Of a stretch of DNA of 64,000 bases, positions 61,944 to 64,000 are shown in pieces. The stretch's first letter is position 1; every line of letters starts with the position of its first letter. Below the pieces are notes generated by a model that saw only the letters and a list, made by a program, of their open reading frames with translations, was not told the DNA's origin and did not search any database. Position numbers and translations under genes: made by a program. Source of the DNA: Paramecium pentaurelia (taxonomy: Eukaryota > Ciliophora > Oligohymenophorea > Peniculida > Parameciidae). The stretch spans positions 356,035 to 420,034 of the forward strand of contig CAJJDO010000006.1 of NCBI GenBank assembly GCA_905183005.1. The letters are read 5' to 3'.

Positions 61944-63466
61944 TCAGTTTAAGTCATCATTTTTTTATTTTGCATGTTATAATAAAATTATTGTATCATC
62001 AAATCTCATGTTTAAATTCTTACAATTTAACACTATAATAATATAGTAATCCATTTCATTAGAGCTATATGCACTTGCTAAACAAGGACCAGCCGAATCA
62101 GTAATTCCAGTTTTAATACCAAAGAAACCTTTATCTAATAATTTATTAGTGTTTTTCCATTCATATTATTTATAAAGTGTCTTAACTAAATATTCTTTAC
62201 ATGAAATTACTGTCTTGAATAATTAGTATTTTAAACATTCAATAGATAGAGTTATGATATCATTACAACAAGAATACTAATTTAAATTCTTTATTTACAT
62301 TATCTTCATTTGCCAATCCATGTACACATGCAAATTAAGTGTTCTTTTATCCTATTTTAAGAGAGTATTAATTCATTTATTTCATGAAAATTTCAATAGG
62401 ACAATATTAGAATCTAAATTCATTATTATAATAATATCCATCTGCACTTAATTGTTCTATATCAAGTAATTTAAGATCCAGACTCTTATTTTATTAATTA
62501 AACAATCTAATCAAGTCAATAGATATATTATTTTTACATTATAGTTCCAATAGCTTAGGCAATAAGAACTGCAGCATCATTTCCTGAAGGCAACATTAAT
62601 CCATAAAGCAGATCTTCAATAGATAATATATCATTATATTATAATTCTGCAGTTGTGCCAATTATCTAAGATGCTTTTTTTGTCACTTTTACTTTTATCT
62701 ATTTCACATTAAGATTTAATAATTCAATGGTTAACAAGGTTACATAAAAAGTCATGATTTTTGTTAAACTAGCAACTTCAACTTTCTTATTGCTTTTTCT
62801 TTTCAAAATAGTTTTATGTTCGATGCAATTATAAACAACAAAACTTTTTGCAGTTACATTTAACTTTCTTTTTCTAGGTTTACCACAATAAGAATAGATT
62901 ATTTTTTTAGCCGTATTACATTATTAAGTATTTCCAACATGGGAATTTGAATCTTTACTGTTTCCTGTAATATTAGAGTTACAAGTATAATTTTTTATTG
63001 GCATATTACTACTAGGTTTCAATTTTTGAGGAATGATTGATCTTTTTGTATCACTTTTATGTGTTTATAGAATAATGTTACTATTTCTATTCAGATCATT
63101 TATTTTAAATTGAGTATTCATAATTGCCAAAGATATCTGTGGTAAGCTGTTTTACGGACTATTTAATCTAGGTTTGTTAGAGGTTTCATTCTCAATTTTA
63201 GAAGTCTATCTTTCCTTATCCAGAGATTATTATGACTTTTGTATTGAATTTAAAGATTCATTTTTGATTATAAGTCTATTCACTATCATTGGAGATTGAA
63301 ATTCTGTGAAGATCTGTGAAATTTTATGATAATTCCTTAGTAACTTAATTGATTTAGTTTGTTGTATAAGCTATATTTTTCTTGATGGAGGATGCAATAA
63401 TTTTGGATTTATAAAATCAACGAAATTAACACTATTTAAGTTAGATGATGTTTTATTTCCAATCAT
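61944..63466 (-). CDS. Serine-type DD-peptidase (S11, D-Ala-D-Ala carboxypeptidase-like)
   Basis: 489 aa, introns of 31 and 22 nt. All three active-site motifs of penicillin-binding-protein-type DD-peptidases are present: S-x-x-K as SLTK (62759-62770), S-x-N as LPSGNDAAVL (62579-62587) and K-T-G as FFGIKTGITDSAG (62106-62114), in the right order. Between the last two, ACVHGLANEDNYSCCN matches the N-x-H-G-L-x-x-x-x-x-Y-S stretch of the family. The ~230-aa N-terminal extension is polar, has no signal peptide and is not part of the enzyme fold. The family normally trims bacterial peptidoglycan. The gene has ciliate codon use and introns, so it is host DNA, not contamination. Substrate in the ciliate is unknown. 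Confidence 0.88.
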
Positions 63467-63705
63467 TATTAAATAAATATATTATTAAATTACAAAATTA
63501 ACGAATCAATTTTCAATAATCTATTACCTTATCATCATTTATATTTGATTAAGTTCTAAAATATTCTATAAAAATAACTTTAAAAATTACTAAGCGAATT
63601 TCTTTTTTAATTATTTATTGATTTACAATAAATTAATATTGTAAATCAATGAAATTATTTGTAAATATGTTAATGGAGAATTTTTAAACTAATCAAAACA
63701 AAATA
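63467..63705. other. Short intergenic region
   Basis: About 240 bp between two minus-strand genes, AT-rich; contains a short inverted repeat near 63625-63650 (ttgatttacaa / ttgtaaatcaa) but no other feature. Confidence 0.35.
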
Positions 63706-64000
63706 TCATAGATGTATCTAATTCTTATTTGATTTATTAAAATGCTGGCTAATTGTTGAAAAATAACAGGAATCTATGTTCTCTTCTTGAGATTTCAAGT
63801 TTTCATCAATTAAATAAGGAGATCTTTTTCCTTATATTTTTCTAATATTGATTTTTAGTTATTAATACTGAGCAATGTATTTTTATTTAATATTAAATAT
63901 ATATATTACCAACTATTAAGAAAGATTTATGAATTATTATGCAATATACATAAAATCTAATGATTATGTGATATATAAATATATTAAACCAAATGAAGAC
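63706..64000 (-). CDS. C-terminal part of an unidentified protein, 5' end off the window
   Basis: A minus-strand frame is open from the right edge to TGA at 63706-63708 (97 codons). It reads as protein: SSFGLIYLYITQSLDFMYIA at the edge and KRSPYLIDENLKSQEENIDS further on, ending FNKSNKNQIHL. An AT-only stretch in the middle may be an unrecognised intron. No family recognised. Confidence 0.45.

Noticed and set aside
1..64000. Bacterial or organellar origin suggested by many short standard-code ORFs
   Set aside because: The short ORFs come from reading TAA/TAG as stops. With TGA as sole stop and tiny introns, eukaryotic domain proteins appear throughout.

Overview
The window is macronuclear DNA of a ciliate, almost certainly a Paramecium. 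It is very AT-rich. TAA and TAG are read inside clearly conserved domains as glutamine, and TGA is the only stop. Genes are broken by very short introns (about 19-35 nt, mostly 25 +/- 3, starting GTA and ending TAG or AAG). Gene spacing is tight, often 20-110 bp. A trichocyst matrix protein gene points to a trichocyst-bearing ciliate. Gene models were built by hand translation with this code; for each complete model the exon length is a multiple of three once the named introns are removed. Product names come from recognised motifs, not from database searches.

Layout. 1-5.3 kb: a C2HC zinc-finger gene running off the left edge, then three small tandem genes that each carry an N-terminal Met-Gly (myristoylation type) and a paired SILK + RVxF-like phosphatase-1 docking signature, then a small coiled-coil gene. 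5.5-10.4 kb: a giant coiled-coil structural protein. 10.4-20 kb: an MRH-domain membrane protein, a catalytically altered alpha/beta hydrolase, an unknown gene, a three-repeat MYB protein, a tubulin-tyrosine-ligase-like enzyme, a La-related RNA-binding protein and a trichocyst matrix protein. 20-29 kb: an SR-type splicing factor, a 69-residue Met-Gly protein, a divergent pair of CXC (tesmin/TSO1) genes, a gene whose stop codon overlaps its neighbour's, a small membrane protein, a calcium-dependent protein kinase and a zinc-finger/WD40 protein. 29-43 kb: an ankyrin-TMEM16 protein, an SCP/FCP-type phosphatase, an Sfi1-like centrin-binding protein, a COMM-domain protein, a calcyphosin-like EF-hand protein and a large cyclic-nucleotide-binding K+ channel. 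43-55 kb: a coiled-coil protein, a RING-CH membrane protein, a voltage-sensor-linked class III cyclase with a long polyglutamine tract, a fourth SILK/RVxF candidate, a second SCP-type phosphatase, a second MYB protein and an unknown protein. 55-64 kb: an AVL9-DENN/MORN fusion, an artefactual 1,161-bp duplication around a single N, a RING protein, a STIMATE/TMEM110-like membrane protein, a bacterial-type DD-peptidase (S11) and a partial gene at the right edge.

There are no operons. Several products fit ciliate excitability and cortex biology: Ca2+ and cyclic nucleotide signalling (CDPK, calcyphosin-like protein, CNBD K+ channel, voltage-sensor cyclase, TMEM16, STIMATE-like protein), the cortical cytoskeleton (Sfi1-like protein, giant coiled coil, TTLL) and protein dephosphorylation (two SCP phosphatases, four putative PP1-docking proteins). 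That link is functional inference; nothing in the sequence shows co-regulation. The most unusual items are the SILK/RVxF gene cluster, the S11 peptidase, the serine-less alpha/beta hydrolase, the AVL9-MORN fusion and the N-flanked duplication, which looks like two unmerged contig ends.
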